NCBI GenBank assembly: GCA_002633005.1
Contig: NMRA01000597.1
Span: 156,970-220,969, forward strand
DNA: 64,000 nt
Direction: 5' to 3'
Origin: Phoronis australis
Taxonomy: Eukaryota; Phoronida; Phoronidae
The notes beneath the pieces were generated by a model. That model was not told the DNA's origin, did no database searches, and saw only the letters and a program-made list of their open reading frames with translations. Position numbers and translations under genes: made by a program. Below, piece after piece: positions 47,121 through 59,968 of this stretch (positions within the stretch are counted from its first letter, which is position 1; the number at the start of each line of letters is the position of its first letter).

Positions 47121-49671
47121 CATTTAAAAAAATAATTTACACGTTGGTCTCACAACAGCTGGCGTTGCAGTACGGTGAACCAGCCTGCCTCAGATTTCCT
47201 CCTTGTCTCAGTGAATTGTGAAATCCATTTACAAACACTCAGTGACAAGAAACCGTGACTGAGGCATGTGTTCCACTGAAGTAACAGTTTTGGTTCAGAC
47301 CATGGACAATGAATACCTCTATAAACTGATCTCAACTTTTACAGTTGTTTGGAACAATTTGTTTTTATAGTTACTCGTGTGACAGGTGTGGTCCTACGCC
47401 TTTCCTCGACGACCGTGCCTTCGAAAATGAAATTCACGCTGCGACTGAAGTCGGCAACGTGCAGAGCCGCCTGCATGGTCTCCAGCCATAACAAATCATC
47501 AGTTCTTTCCAAACCCATGAGAATTCACGCTTGTTTTGACTAAGGAACAAGTTTGTAACCAATTTCATAACGATAAGCTTATCACAGTAGGTAAATCAAA
47601 GTTTTTAGTCTCGGTGATGGTAGTTTTAGTTAGGCGGATCGTGACTTTGCATGACTAACATCCGTGTTCTGGCAGTACCTTGAAAGGATACTAAACCACT
47701 GGTTTAAGTTGACCTAATTAACAGGTATTTTAAAACAATTTTCTTATCTAAGTCTCCAAAAAACAATGATTGGTAACAGTCCTCAATTGGCTTCAAACGT
47801 TTAGCGGTTGGGAGCGAATTTTGAAAATTCTAGGCTAAGGAATTTGTTCCTACTGGCTAAAGGGACAGGCAGTTGTGACCTTCGCGAGTTACAGTGCATC
47901 GCCACAGTGAGAAAGAGTTCTCAATATTGCTCATCACTCAAATGAGACGCCCGAATTTGTTGCACCATCCGCGAATTGACATGATGCTGGACTCACCTCA
48001 GGATTAGTTAAAAAACAGGGTTTAGCATCCTTCTGAAGGCCAAGTTAAACTTATCTTGGTTCAAATTTAGTTGCCTCGTAATTTCTAACATAAATTGTTT
48101 TTTTTTTAACAATCAAAAATTGAAGGCAGAGACTCAACTAAGATCCAATATCATATTTGCGGTTTCACTTCGAATACTTCTGCTACCGATAAAAGAACGC
48201 TGCCTGCACGCGCCGCGGCTTCAACTGCTCCAGGTTTGAGCGCCACTAACCTGTCTCAGCGCCGCCTTTAGGACAGGGTGCATGGGCCTGTCTCAGTGCC
48301 TACTAAAAATCGACATGGCAGTCAAACGTCTAGGAACAAGTAAGCATGCCTTGATTTGGACGCATATGGTACCAAGACAGAAAAAAAAAGTACAGAGCCG
48401 TTTTGCTTGACACCTTATCTTGAGTATGTTAACAAATTCAGTAAGGGAATGCATTCATTTAGGCTAGTTTCTTAGTTATTGTTGGAGCAACCATGAACTC
48501 ACACAAAGGCAATTCTTAATAGGTGGAACAGTATAGTGAATTTCTCAATTTCGCAGTGTCTAAATGTTAATTTTCATCTAAATGTAATGTCCCAATATTA
48601 CTTTGTTGTGTCCATCAATGAGAAGCCATGTTACATTATCATTTCACACTGCCTGTCCTTCATAGCAGACTAAGCTGGAACACCACAAATAACTGCCACC
48701 TATTGGTGAAAAACAACAACAGGACACAAGGCTTACCAGTAGTTGCACCAAGGTCAATTTTCTTATAGAATAAATGTAATTTAGGCAAAGGCCCTCTGTT
48801 CAAATTGAAATCCCCTGGTTATCACTGGCCTAGAGCTCCTAACAAAAATTGGGATCAGTGACCTTTTTTTGGAAAACTTTACTTGGCTAGTGTGCACAAG
48901 ATCTTGAGAGTGTGGTACAAGCTACAGAAGTTTTCAACGAAGTTGACAAATTCCATTGATTGAAACTCATCAGGCTTCGTCAAACTGGCAGGAAAAGACA
49001 GAAAAGTATCGCAGGAAAAATAAATAAGCTAAATCACTTGAAAACTAGTCGGCATTTTTGCTTTGACATTTCTGTGAAAAAGAAATTCAGTCAACTTTGC
49101 TGGAAAACTACTGTAACTAATTACAAGACAAGGATTAAAACGAGCATAGTTTACAATGTAAAAATATTTATTCTTCAAAAATATGTAGTATCCTCCTGTG
49201 CTTCAATAGTGAAATTACGATGATTGCCGATTCATTGTAGACAAATCTTTCATGAAGAACATATGAGAACTGCAATATGACCATTAGAGCGGTTCCATGA
49301 CAATCTCTTATAAAAATAAGTGACCTACTCTGTACAGTTATCATCTTTCCCAAATGACAGATCAACTAGGAACAAATATCATACTTTGTACTCGGGAAAC
49401 TGGACCGCACTTAGCACAATACTAGCTACAATATTTACATGTATAATATCATACAGTGAAATATATTTACAATGGAATGTTTACAATGCTGCTCCTCCAG
49501 GAACAACTACCGCTGACATCTGTGATTCGTGACCAGAACCAAACAGACCATTACTCCCACCTATCACTTGTGAATCTTCCCTGAGCTTTGACCAGAGAAG
49601 AGTGACAGATACAACGAAAAACAACAAGCGGATGTATAAATAATTATTTTTAATAAATCAAGTTTTGCTCA

Positions 49672-52600
49672 TTAGTCCTCGGTTGTCTCTTCCGGAGCTG
49701 CCTCGGGTTCAGCCTCTTCTTCAGCTACTGGTGCTTGTGACTCATCTTCAGGAGGTACTAGTGTTGCTTCAAAGACAGCCTGTAAATAAAGAACGAGAGG
49801 TCAGTTGAAGAATGGACTTGGACTGTATCTGCATATTATGACTAGAGGTGTGCATGCAACTGGTCGGTGCAAAAATGCATCACGAAACAGGTACAAACTG
49901 ATGACAGTAATCACAGAAATGAGTAAATTCAGGGAAAAAGTTGGCACAGAACTGGATTCATTAACTGCACTGTGTTCTCAATAGAAAATGTGACGGAGAA
50001 CGAGACAAATGCAAATATCTCACAGTTTATCTTATCACATCTGAAAACAGAAAAAATCCTTGGAGGTCATAAATTATTTTGAAAAAGTTTATCACTGTTG
50101 GCAAGACGAAATAGTCAACATAATTCCTATACAAGAGAAACCATTGCCTACAAGACCAACCAAGAGAGCACGAACAACTGCATCAAAACCACACCAGACA
50201 CTATGCAACTGTCTCAACAATAAGGAAACTAATAAATTACATACGTCCCGCATCTTGAGAACCAGTTTTTTCCACTGAATACCAAGCATCGAACAGGTTC
50301 TCAAAATCCAGGACCAATGCGATAGACTAATGCCCAATGTCCACAGTGCTGTGAACTGTCAATCCTACTTACTGGTTGTTCTGTTGCTTCTTCTGTTGCC
50401 TCTGGTGCGACAGTTTCCGTTTCCTGGGCCACCAGAGCCTCCATTTCAGACTGGTGCAACCTATCGTAGGCTTCCCTCCGTGCTTTGACCACCTCGCGCA
50501 TGATTCCATCGACGACTGTACGTCCAAGACACATCTTGCTCAATTGTTCCTCCATACGATCCATCAACCATGGAATGAAGCCTTGCTCCACGTCTGTGTA
50601 GGAAAGAGACATGTTTACCATGTGGTATCACTGCATTCTCAACACATTAAGTAACAGCTTTCTTGTTAATTTGAAGGGTTTTCTCTACTAGTCAGCCTTA
50701 AAGACTCAGTCATGTCCTTAAGACAAACATACAATCTCTGTTCTAGATCAGTGTGAATTTCTCATTTCACTGTTTAAAGTAGTCAAAAAGGTGTGAGCAA
50801 AAACAACAGATTAAAAGTGATGTTATCGGTAACAATGCTGTACATTTGAGATCAGACCCAAGAAAAAGTTGAACCCACGACGCGAGAGGTTGCAGAATGC
50901 TTTTCTAGAATGCTAAAAGCTAATGCGGCAAGTTGCTAAGTATTTTAAGTGTATTTCACAGATAAGGTTTCCGGCCTTGATTTCTGTTAATTCTACTTAA
51001 TGACTGGAAACCAACGTTGGGAATTGGTGATTTACACACTTTCCTTAAACCTAACAGCTTCAAGAAATCTATCCTACTCAACAATAATCACAAAATTACA
51101 CTTCTTGTTCCCAGAACTGATTATGTCCATTTATAGTTTTACACATGTAATTGATCAAAAAATAAAATTTTCAACTAACCTCTCTCAACTGGATCGTAGA
51201 AGTAACCATTATCAGACAATGTTCCAAATACGGATGGTACGAGATCGGCTAAATAGCTCTGGGCAAAAGCCCTTGCAGCGATCTTGTCAGCTGTTTCCTT
51301 CTCTTTCCTCAGTATCTCCCTCTGTTGGTTCATTCGCCTCTCCTTCTCTTCACGGTGTCGTCGTTCTTGTTCTTCCAGTCTTTGTTGTTCCACAATCTCT
51401 GCATTGCGTAGCTCTTCGAACGCCCTCTGTTGAGCCCTGAGGTTAGCTAGCTCTTCTTCTTCGCAAACTTCGAGTAAAGCTTGTTCTATTGTTTTGCCAG
51501 TGAGAACTTCAAGGATGGCCTTGACTTCGATGTCAAAGTCAAACAACTGAAATGAAAACTAGACGTAAGAAAGAGTACATTCACGGAAACTATGTCCAAT
51601 GCATTCTACAACAAACCTGCTTTCAGTCTTGAATGAAGCCATGAAGTAATTTTATATTTTACCATCAGCACTGTCACGTGCTATCAACTACATTACTCTT
51701 AATTGAAATCTTGGTCAATGATGGGTAGCAATGGATCAAATCTTCAGAAGAGAATAAAAACACGTACATCTCCTTCGTAAATCTGTGTTTCAATGTCAAT
51801 TCCAGTTTTGGCAGGAATAAACAACGGCGTGGCCGGCCGGTCTAAGAAAGCGTCTGTCTGTACTTCCACATCAGCCTCCTCCACACGATCACTGAGTTCT
51901 TCCAGGTATAACTCTGTTTGGACATCGATGTGTTTTCGACCCTCTACAGCCTCGGGTGATTTGGGCCTCAGCTGCTCCTTGGCACGGCGTTTTGCTATTG
52001 CACGGCGTTTGGCCTCTTGAAGTCGCTGGATTTCGATAGGGTCTGGTTGCGCAGCCTAAAACAAAAATGGTGACATTGCAAAACACCACTCCATAAAGCA
52101 CTTACTTCTAAATGAACAACTTCCTGAATCAAACTTTTGAATTAGAGATTTTAGAACATCTTCAATATACAAAACAAATTAAATCTTGATAACCATAAAT
52201 TTCAAAATTTACTCAAAAGTGTATCTTACTATACTATTGGATGTAGTGTAAAGCAACAAAATGCATGTAAAATGTGATTCACTAAAAAATTTTCTTTCGC
52301 ACTGTTAAAACTTCACAACATAAGATCATATATGATTACAATTAATCAAGACTGATAAAGGCGTTAACAGCTTGACCTATTTAGGTCTGATGCTGGGTCA
52401 CCAGTTCGATTGACTGAACAATATGAACGAGCCAACAAATCAATTTTGTCCTTGAAGTTTGAACAACTGAAGAGTCTGAAGAGAGATACTTACAGCTGGT
52501 AAAACATTCTGGGCGTATGTGTTACCGCGCACAATACGTCTGTCGTACATGATATTCCCATACCGGGCTGGATCTTGACTGCTGGAAACATTGCAAAAAG

Positions 52601-52946
52601 CATGAGTTAGAAAGCAGATATTGACGATCACACTCAGCACTTGATTTACCACAAAATCAATAATATGATATGTGTACACAACTTAACGCTGAAACCCCAC
52701 CTTTGAAAACGACTCGGTAATTAGATGTAAGCCCTATAATCATAAGATTAGATATTTTTAAAACTGGTTTCTTTAAGAAAGAACAAAGATGTGAAAAGGA
52801 AACTGATTTGGGATTCAAATGTCAGATGAATATACTCACAACTCATCGTTGACTGGTCGGTATTTCTTTCGCTGTGGAACTGCTCGTGGTTGACTTGCAA
52901 ACGTATAAGTTCCTTCTGTTTTCTGTTGAGGTAAGACGGCTGTCAT
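49672..52946 (-). CDS. RSPH3: Radial spoke protein 3 (radial spoke head protein 3 homolog)
   Basis: Six exons (52946-52840, 52578-52494, 52055-51768, 51546-51180, 50593-50373, 49779-49672) join in phase with GT..AG borders to give 391 residues. Diagnostic RSPH3 segments appear in order: YGNIMYDRRIVRGNTYAQN, GRKHIDVQTELYLEEL, DRPATPLFIPAKTG, LFDFDIEVKAILEVLTGKTI, a long charged coiled coil (RLEEQERRHREEKERR), ARAFAQSYLADLVPSVFG and GFIPWLM...GRTVVDGIMREVV. The C-terminus (residues 357-391) is strongly acidic (EEEAEPEAAPEETTED). RSP3 anchors the radial spoke stalk to the axonemal doublet as a dimer and is a known A-kinase anchoring protein; the KTIEQALLEV helix lies in the conserved region. Length is close to the core family size. 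The exon 2 acceptor could lie three bases upstream, adding one Ser. It is divergent from FDX1. Intron 5 carries a foldback repeat. Confidence 0.95.
50254..50332. repeat. Foldback repeat family F2, copy in RSPH3 intron 5
   Basis: Contains cttgagaaccagtttttt ccactgaata and the inverted aggttctcaaaatccagg. It matches repeats at 53640, 61945 and 62515. Confidence 0.6.
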
Positions 52947-53423
52947 TTTTACAAAATGGTTGGGTATTAGTTTCTTACTGTTTTGAAAAGTCCTCTAAAA
53001 ATCTTAAGTCTAAAATTGAAGCACAGCAATATCTCAGTTGTTTCCACGACTCCTCTCTCCTCAATAATAAAACATGGACGATGGAAATAAAGTAGTCACG
53101 GCTTGGTTACAATGCGTACTGATATTTTCGCAAAAATATTGACTGAAAGGCAACAAACTTTAAAATATATGTGAATTGCAACGTAAATAAATTTTTTTAC
53201 TCGTTAATACATAAAATATATCTTATAATTTCTATAAAACAAGAAAAATATTTAAAATAATTGCGTATTATTTTTACGCGCAGTGATATATTTTGTTGTT
53301 AGGTACAAATATTGATATGCGCAGTTGCTATGAAACAAATGTTTGTTAGGTACCCGTAAGAGGCCGCTCTGTTTGACCTCTCGTTTAACGTGATGTCAAA
53401 GGCCAAAGTGTGTCTAAAGAAAG
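52947..53423. promoter_or_regulatory. Shared upstream region of divergent RSPH3 and FDX1
   Basis: A 477-bp interval between the two start codons, so any promoter here must serve both genes or be split. There is no TATA box at a useful distance from FDX1. A half-matching RFX X-box-like sequence (gttgctatgaaac, 53324-53336) could suit a ciliary gene but fails in the second half-site. Confidence 0.45.
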
Positions 53424-56400
53424 ATGGCTTCGAGCTGTAGACGCATTGCAGGGTTGTTCCCTATTTTATTTAAAGATTTATCAAAACCTCACGTGTTAAA
53501 TAGCACGCTTAATTCGTCCAAATGTAGTATATGGAATACACAAATCCAAAAAAGACACTTTTCGCTGTCGAATTGGAAAGGAAAGGAAACGTGAGTATTA
53601 TTTTGTTCTGCCGGCGACCAACACAACTCCCACGGCACTGATGGTATAGCGATCCCTGATATAGAGAACCAGGCAATCACTGAATAAACGGGCCCGTTAC
53701 TTAGTAAATGAAACTGGCTCTCTAAATCAGGGACCGCTATATCCGACCAGTGCCTAGAAAACACGTAACCTTTGTACAAAGCTGTATATACTTGTAAATA
53801 TTCAGCTTTGCGCCGATGTGGGTAACAAACGACCGGATAAAATATGACACAAAATTAAAAACTACACACATATTTCAGTAAATAAAGTTATTTTCTAGTT
53901 TTGGAAAATTGGCGTTCTACTATTGTTTTACTGCTAAAGTTGTGGAGCGATCGTCTGCATCGGCTTTCGGCACCATGAAATATTGCGTCACCTATCGCCA
54001 ATAGTATTGGCCAGTTTCTTTTTTCGCCGATTCTTCAATCAACTGTTGTTCTTTCACGAGGTTGCATACACGTCACAACAAATTATCGGAACTGGTTTCA
54101 CTTCGTTATAAGTTTTTAAAATTTTAGTACTGAAAAAACGAATTTCAGAAGAAATTTTGCTGCTGTGGAGCTATCATCATCTCTCGTGAGATGTCGCAAA
54201 AATTTAGGAAATGGTGCGTGCGAGTGTCACGAGCATACTGTTTTCAATACCACGACATAACTTTTCTTTGTTAGAAAAGGCGGAGGATTACGCAAGAAAA
54301 TGACGTTTAGTGGATTGTTTTCCACTTAAACGGCTGTAATGGGCAAGGTGAGTGTCGTTTGATTCCCAGATTTTGCATGCACCCCGTCCGGTCTTTAGCT
54401 GTACATGTTGCTACAGGTTTCACGAGGAGTTGGCGAGCAGAACTACCATGGCTGTGTGCAATTTCGTAGTCTACGGAAGAAAAACACACAGTGGTACTTA
54501 ACTGTATTTTGACGATAGTCTTCATATAAGCAATTACATCACCCTGGATGCCGTTTAAAATGCATGGAACGAAATGCGTGCAGAAAGCGATGGGAAGTAT
54601 TGTAGCCCCTAACCATCCAACCAAGGGGCTACATGTTGCGTACTGCGTAGTCTTCATACAGCTAGCTGGCTGGTTAGGCAACACGTAGCTCCTCAGTTGG
54701 CTGATTAGGGGCTACAATACTTCCCATCGCTTTCTGCACGCATTTCGTTCCATGTATTTTAAACGGCATCCAGGGTGATGTAATTGCTTACTTAAAGACT
54801 ATCGTCAAAATACAGCTAGGTACCACTGTGTGTTTTTCTTCCGTAGACACCGACTTAGTAGATAACTGTCATTATTAAAGTTTTGAAAATCTGAGGTTTC
54901 TCGTAGGTGGAAAATTAGTACTTGAAGGGATCCTAAAAATGGTTGCCTTTGTTTGTGAAAGTGAGCAGTTACCTGATCAGAACAATAAAGTCGCTTTTTC
55001 ATTAGAGTTGAAACTTTGCTTAAATTACGAAAGTTCTGGCAAGTTGGAAAGGTTAATTCCGGTAGTTAATATGCAAGCCAAACTTTGCTGAAAAAAGTAG
55101 GATTGAAAAGCGAAGCCTCGATACTCACCAAAACTTCAGTGTAGTGGGAAATGTCAGTGTGAAACTTCGCCGAAGTTATCGGTAGAGGTCGTGGCAACGA
55201 TATACAATCACACGAGACTTGCAAAACATGTTCTTTGTTATTGTAACATAGCTGACATGCTCTCAGGTAGGCATAGGTAAGTAAATAAAAGAAAGCGTAT
55301 CTGATGAAGAACAACGTTGATCATTTTCATTTACACTTGTAAATGGCAGCCGAGCAATTTTCAGTTAGCCTCAAAAAACACCACTCAGTATTGTTTAGAA
55401 AGTACAAATGAACTGCATCATCTGTTGTCATAGCGATAACTTTGATATCGTTACTAAGTGGGACAGATAAGCGAAGTTTCGTCAAAACTTTGCTGAAACA
55501 AAGTTCCCCTAATGGGAAAGCTCTTACTGTCTTCAACCCATTGCACAAATAATCATTGTACCTTGCAACAGTGAGGTTTAAATGTTATCTGCGGTGTAGA
55601 ATTTCACTAACCTAGCTCTGTCCATGTTGTGATAACTAAGATGATAGCATATTGGTGATAGCTTTTGACATGAGTACGGTACTTTTTATTCCCTTGGTAC
55701 TTTGAACTAAGAACATAACTGCTGCGTAGTCACGGTTGGATTACCAGCATTTGTCCCAGCTTTTGTATTGTGTTTTTTTCATCCAGGCCAGCTCTACAAC
55801 ACGTGTGGTTCTACACTACAAAGAGAAATTGTTTGTTCCTGTTGTGCAACTCTGGGGTATTTCTTTATTTCATATATTTTGTGAGGCTTGGGTAGAGTTT
55901 TCTTTTGGGTATCCTTTGCTTGATTACCGAGGTCTCAAATTTTTGTCCTGTCGTACACCTGTCATCTAGCCAACTCCACCGAGACAAGCAATGGTCTGGT
56001 TGGAGATCTTGTTTCGGGCAAACAAGTGATCCTCACTTGGGTCGGAAATACAGGACCAAAAAGCAAATCATCACCACATGCTGAGACGTATTTTTAAAAT
56101 TCTTATTCAAGCAGTGCTTCATTATTACTGTAGAATTGATTCAAATGAAGAAAAAAAGCACAACCTCAGGTATTTTTAAAGGGAGTATCCAACAGTCAGC
56201 GCTGTAGCCAGTTGTGCAGTCTGCTTATGGTATGCTTAAAATTAGCAGACCAGCCGGCTATTTTTCCGACCAGTCGACAAGTTGTTTCCGGTCAGCCAAA
56301 TAAAATTTGTGACATGTGCCGTGTCACTGTGTATGTATCCCCAACACATTGTGTGCAAGCGAACCCCCTGGAAATAGCTCATTCTGCCATCAAGGACGAG

Positions 56401-59400
56401 CTTTCATATTGCTCAGCACTTGACAAATTTTCATGTTTTTTACTACCCAACTGTTGTCTCGATTTCAGAGTTAATTTACACTTCACATTCAGAGACGGGA
56501 CCAAGCAGACTGTTGAAGCTACTGTTGGAGACAGCCTTCTCGACACAGTGGTCGATAAAAACGTAGACATAGATGGATTTGGTAAGAGGGAACGCCATGT
56601 TACTCAAGGCATGGGCAGTCACATTTTCCTCGCAATATTGCACCAAAGAGTTCATGTGAAAGAATGGCAGACTTCAACACTTTGTTGCTGTTTTTAGTTT
56701 TTCACTATTAACTACTAGAGTCTAGAACAGTTACTTAGACTAATCAGTTGGACTCCTTTTCAGAACCTCAATCCTAAGCTACAGTAAAAATTTCTCCAGT
56801 TTGGGACGGTGATAAAGCTGATTATTTTTGCCCAAGGCCAGAACTTGTACCAAATTTTAAAACATGGACAATATTTATTGTCAAGAATCACAACCAAGGA
56901 TCATTCATCTCCGTGTTACTCACTATGGGACTCATGAAGAAGTTGCGTTTGTGGATGTTTTTGATGATTTTATGAACCGCCAGGTCTGGTTTCAGATATT
57001 TGAGAAATATGACCTCCATATCCCAATCTTCACAATCCGGAAAATTCAATTTCAGCTTGAATTTTAGTGTCCCAAATTTTAGAGACTCCCAGACTGGATA
57101 GTTTTTACTGATACTTAATGTTAACAGTGACATTAACACAGTTTAAACTATTTTATGCAAAAACAGATTGTCAAGAATAAACTACGTATGATTTATTTAT
57201 TAAACAACCTTTTAAACATTAATAGGATACTGATGACAATTTTTTTAATTTCAAATTCTGAAAAAACAGGTATTTAAAAACTATTGGGTGTTAAGGATTT
57301 TTAATTTATAATTAAAAGATTGTTTGATTGTTAGAGCAACATGTACGACCATCTTCTAAAACATATGTTTTTGTTACGGTCATCTTGTTTTCATAATTTT
57401 AAACATGGTATGAACTGCCTTGTGTTCATTAATTGCATCTGTCGTTAGATTACCATCTGTAAAAATTGACCTTTTTACTTTGAAGTTATTGAATTTGAAA
57501 TGTTCTGATTAGTTCTATTTGGAATAGAAATGTGAAGTTGCTCTGTTTAGGTGGCACTTGAAACATATTGGAGTTCTTAACTAGAGAACCAAAACCAACA
57601 GCTGATCTGCGATGTTCTGTTGGGTCACGTGACTGGCCTATTTTTTAATGGAATTCTTTGCTTGCTCTTGTCGAATTTCAGAGTTTGCAAACCCCACTAA
57701 AATAACAATTTTCTGATGTGTTTCTTGACCTGTTGGGGGATTTCTATGTTGTTCTTGGTTTTTAGCCAGTTAAACAGCGAATTGCAGAGCTTTAAAATTA
57801 CGGAAATGCTTTTATGAGAGAAATACTATTCAGTTCTCTGAAATTTAGAAGTCAAACTATCGTCTTTTTCTGGCAGTTACAGTTGAAGAGACTATAGTAA
57901 ATTCAGCAGTTTTTATTGTCATGTTTCGTATAATTTTTCAGGTATTTCAAGTCAGCCAGTCAATATCAATACAGTTGTGCTGTAGACATGTACCTGTGTT
58001 CTTCAACTCTGTTTTCTTGTCACATCAAGCTGTGCTAGTTTTGCGGTCATATTGTTCAATTGTACAGTTATGTAATTCTAATTTCTAACCACTTGTGACC
58101 TTTCTGCTAAGCAGTGGGAAAATGTCATCACGTTCATGCACAAATCTGTCAGACTGATGGGTGGTGATTTCCGTTTCGCTTCAGGTGCTTGTGAAGGTAC
58201 TCTAGCGTGCTCCACATGTCATTTAATATTTACACAAGAACAGTACGACTCACTATCAGAGCCCCCTACCGACGAAGAGCTGGACATGTTAGATTTGGCC
58301 TTCCAACTAGAGGATACGTAAGTTACATGCGAATGTTGGAAGTGATGAACAGAATGTGCGCACTTAAAGCGGCATTGCCCTCTGTTTTGATGTTCGAAAA
58401 TACAAAATCCTAATAGACCTCTTTCTCCAGCAGAATCGGTCTTGATTTTATTTCAATACCAAAAAGAACGTCAAAGCCATTTACAGGATTAGCCTGCCTT
58501 CTATTACCCAAAGGCTTTAATTCAATTGTGGGTTCGAACTTGGTAAAGCACTTGTAATCCACTAGGTGGCGCATGTGCAGCACGGGTGCTACTCTTAGAA
58601 ATGTCTGCATTCAGGTGATTGTGTGAGACCTTCATCACACGGTGATGCTCTTAGTTTATTCAGTTGTTCAAAAGAGGGGCCTGTCTTCATTAGCGCCACC
58701 TGGTGAATATTGAGCCTCCTCATTCCAACTGAATGTTGAAACTGTTGGATCGGGGAAATGGAATTTGTTCAGTTTGATAAGCTTGGTTGATATTAATGGA
58801 CACCAAACAGTTGAGATCTTCAACATCCATTGTCTGAATGTTGCGGAGTTCTGTACAAGACCTGTAAAATGCAGTGAACTGATGGCATGGCAGTTTCTTT
58901 TAGGTGCTCACATATTTACATGTGGGCACCATCCGTCTACCGCCCTCTGCTCTATCTCCAAAACCCTTTTATGTATGTGCATGAAATTTTACATATGTGT
59001 TCCTTTCGTGGATGGGACAGCATGAGGGAACTTTCGGACTGAGCTGATTACCAGTGTGCTCCTTATTTTCATAAAATTTGGTTGATAGGCATCTGTTAGT
59101 GAGATGATGCTATCCTCCCATTTTGGGATGGATTCAAGGTATTTTGCACCACCTAGTGGCCATGTTTACTGTTTTCTAGTCTGTTTTTTGGTGTCCGCCT
59201 CTCTGTCAACCAAACCTCTCTAAGGATGATTATGAAAATTTGCATATATGTTCCTACTGTGAAGAGGACTACTGTGAAGAGGATGACTGACGATGATTTT
59301 CTGACGACTTCATGTACTGTGGTGCCTCCTAGTGGCAGTTTCTTTTGCGCCCATGGCAGTATCTCTTAAACTCTCCGCCAAATGTTTATTAAATTTAGCA

Positions 59401-59932
59401 AGTGTATTTATATGAAGTTGACAACAGACGACGACGACATTCATAGAGATCTGACGAACACTGTGCCCCCTAGTGGTAATTTCATTTTTTTTCCATTTTC
59501 CTCTTTCTCTGACGTTCCTTGATGGATTTGTATGAAATTTGATAAATAACTTTTTATTAAAGAAAAGATGACATATTCCCATTTTCGGATGGATTTGACG
59601 TATTTTGCACCAACTGGTAGCCATTTTTATTCTTTTCTAGTCTGTTTTTGGTGTCTGTCCCTTTAACAACCAAACCACTCTATGGATGATTTTGAAAATT
59701 GGTGTTTATGTTTTTGCTGTGAATTAAACGGCTGATGATGATTTTCAACATGGTCCCATTTTTGGATGGGTTCTTTGTTCAGTGTATTCTGAACACCCAT
59801 TTTTATGATACATATAAACACCTCTAGAAGCACACTGTTTGCAGTGCAGCCGTGGGCGCATTTCAACACTCCGCATTGCTCTTGTTTCTATTACAATAAA
59901 CAATTTTTAATGATGCTGAAAAATTATTGCTA

Positions 59933-59968
<36 letters not shown>

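Larger units (their letters stand above)
45218..49671. other. Intergenic stretch downstream of RSPH3
   Basis: No gene recognised. It holds R3 copy 2 (46385-46690) and a tRNA-like segment (about 47060-47120). Frames such as 46773-47123 overlap these repeats and lack domains. Confidence 0.4.

Noticed and set aside
46773-47135. Opposed open frames of 116 and 81 codons
   Set aside because: They overlap the tRNA-like segment and lack recognisable motifs.
53324-53336. RFX X-box for RSPH3
   Set aside because: The first half-site fits but the second (gaaaca) departs from the consensus, so it is mentioned only as a weak observation.
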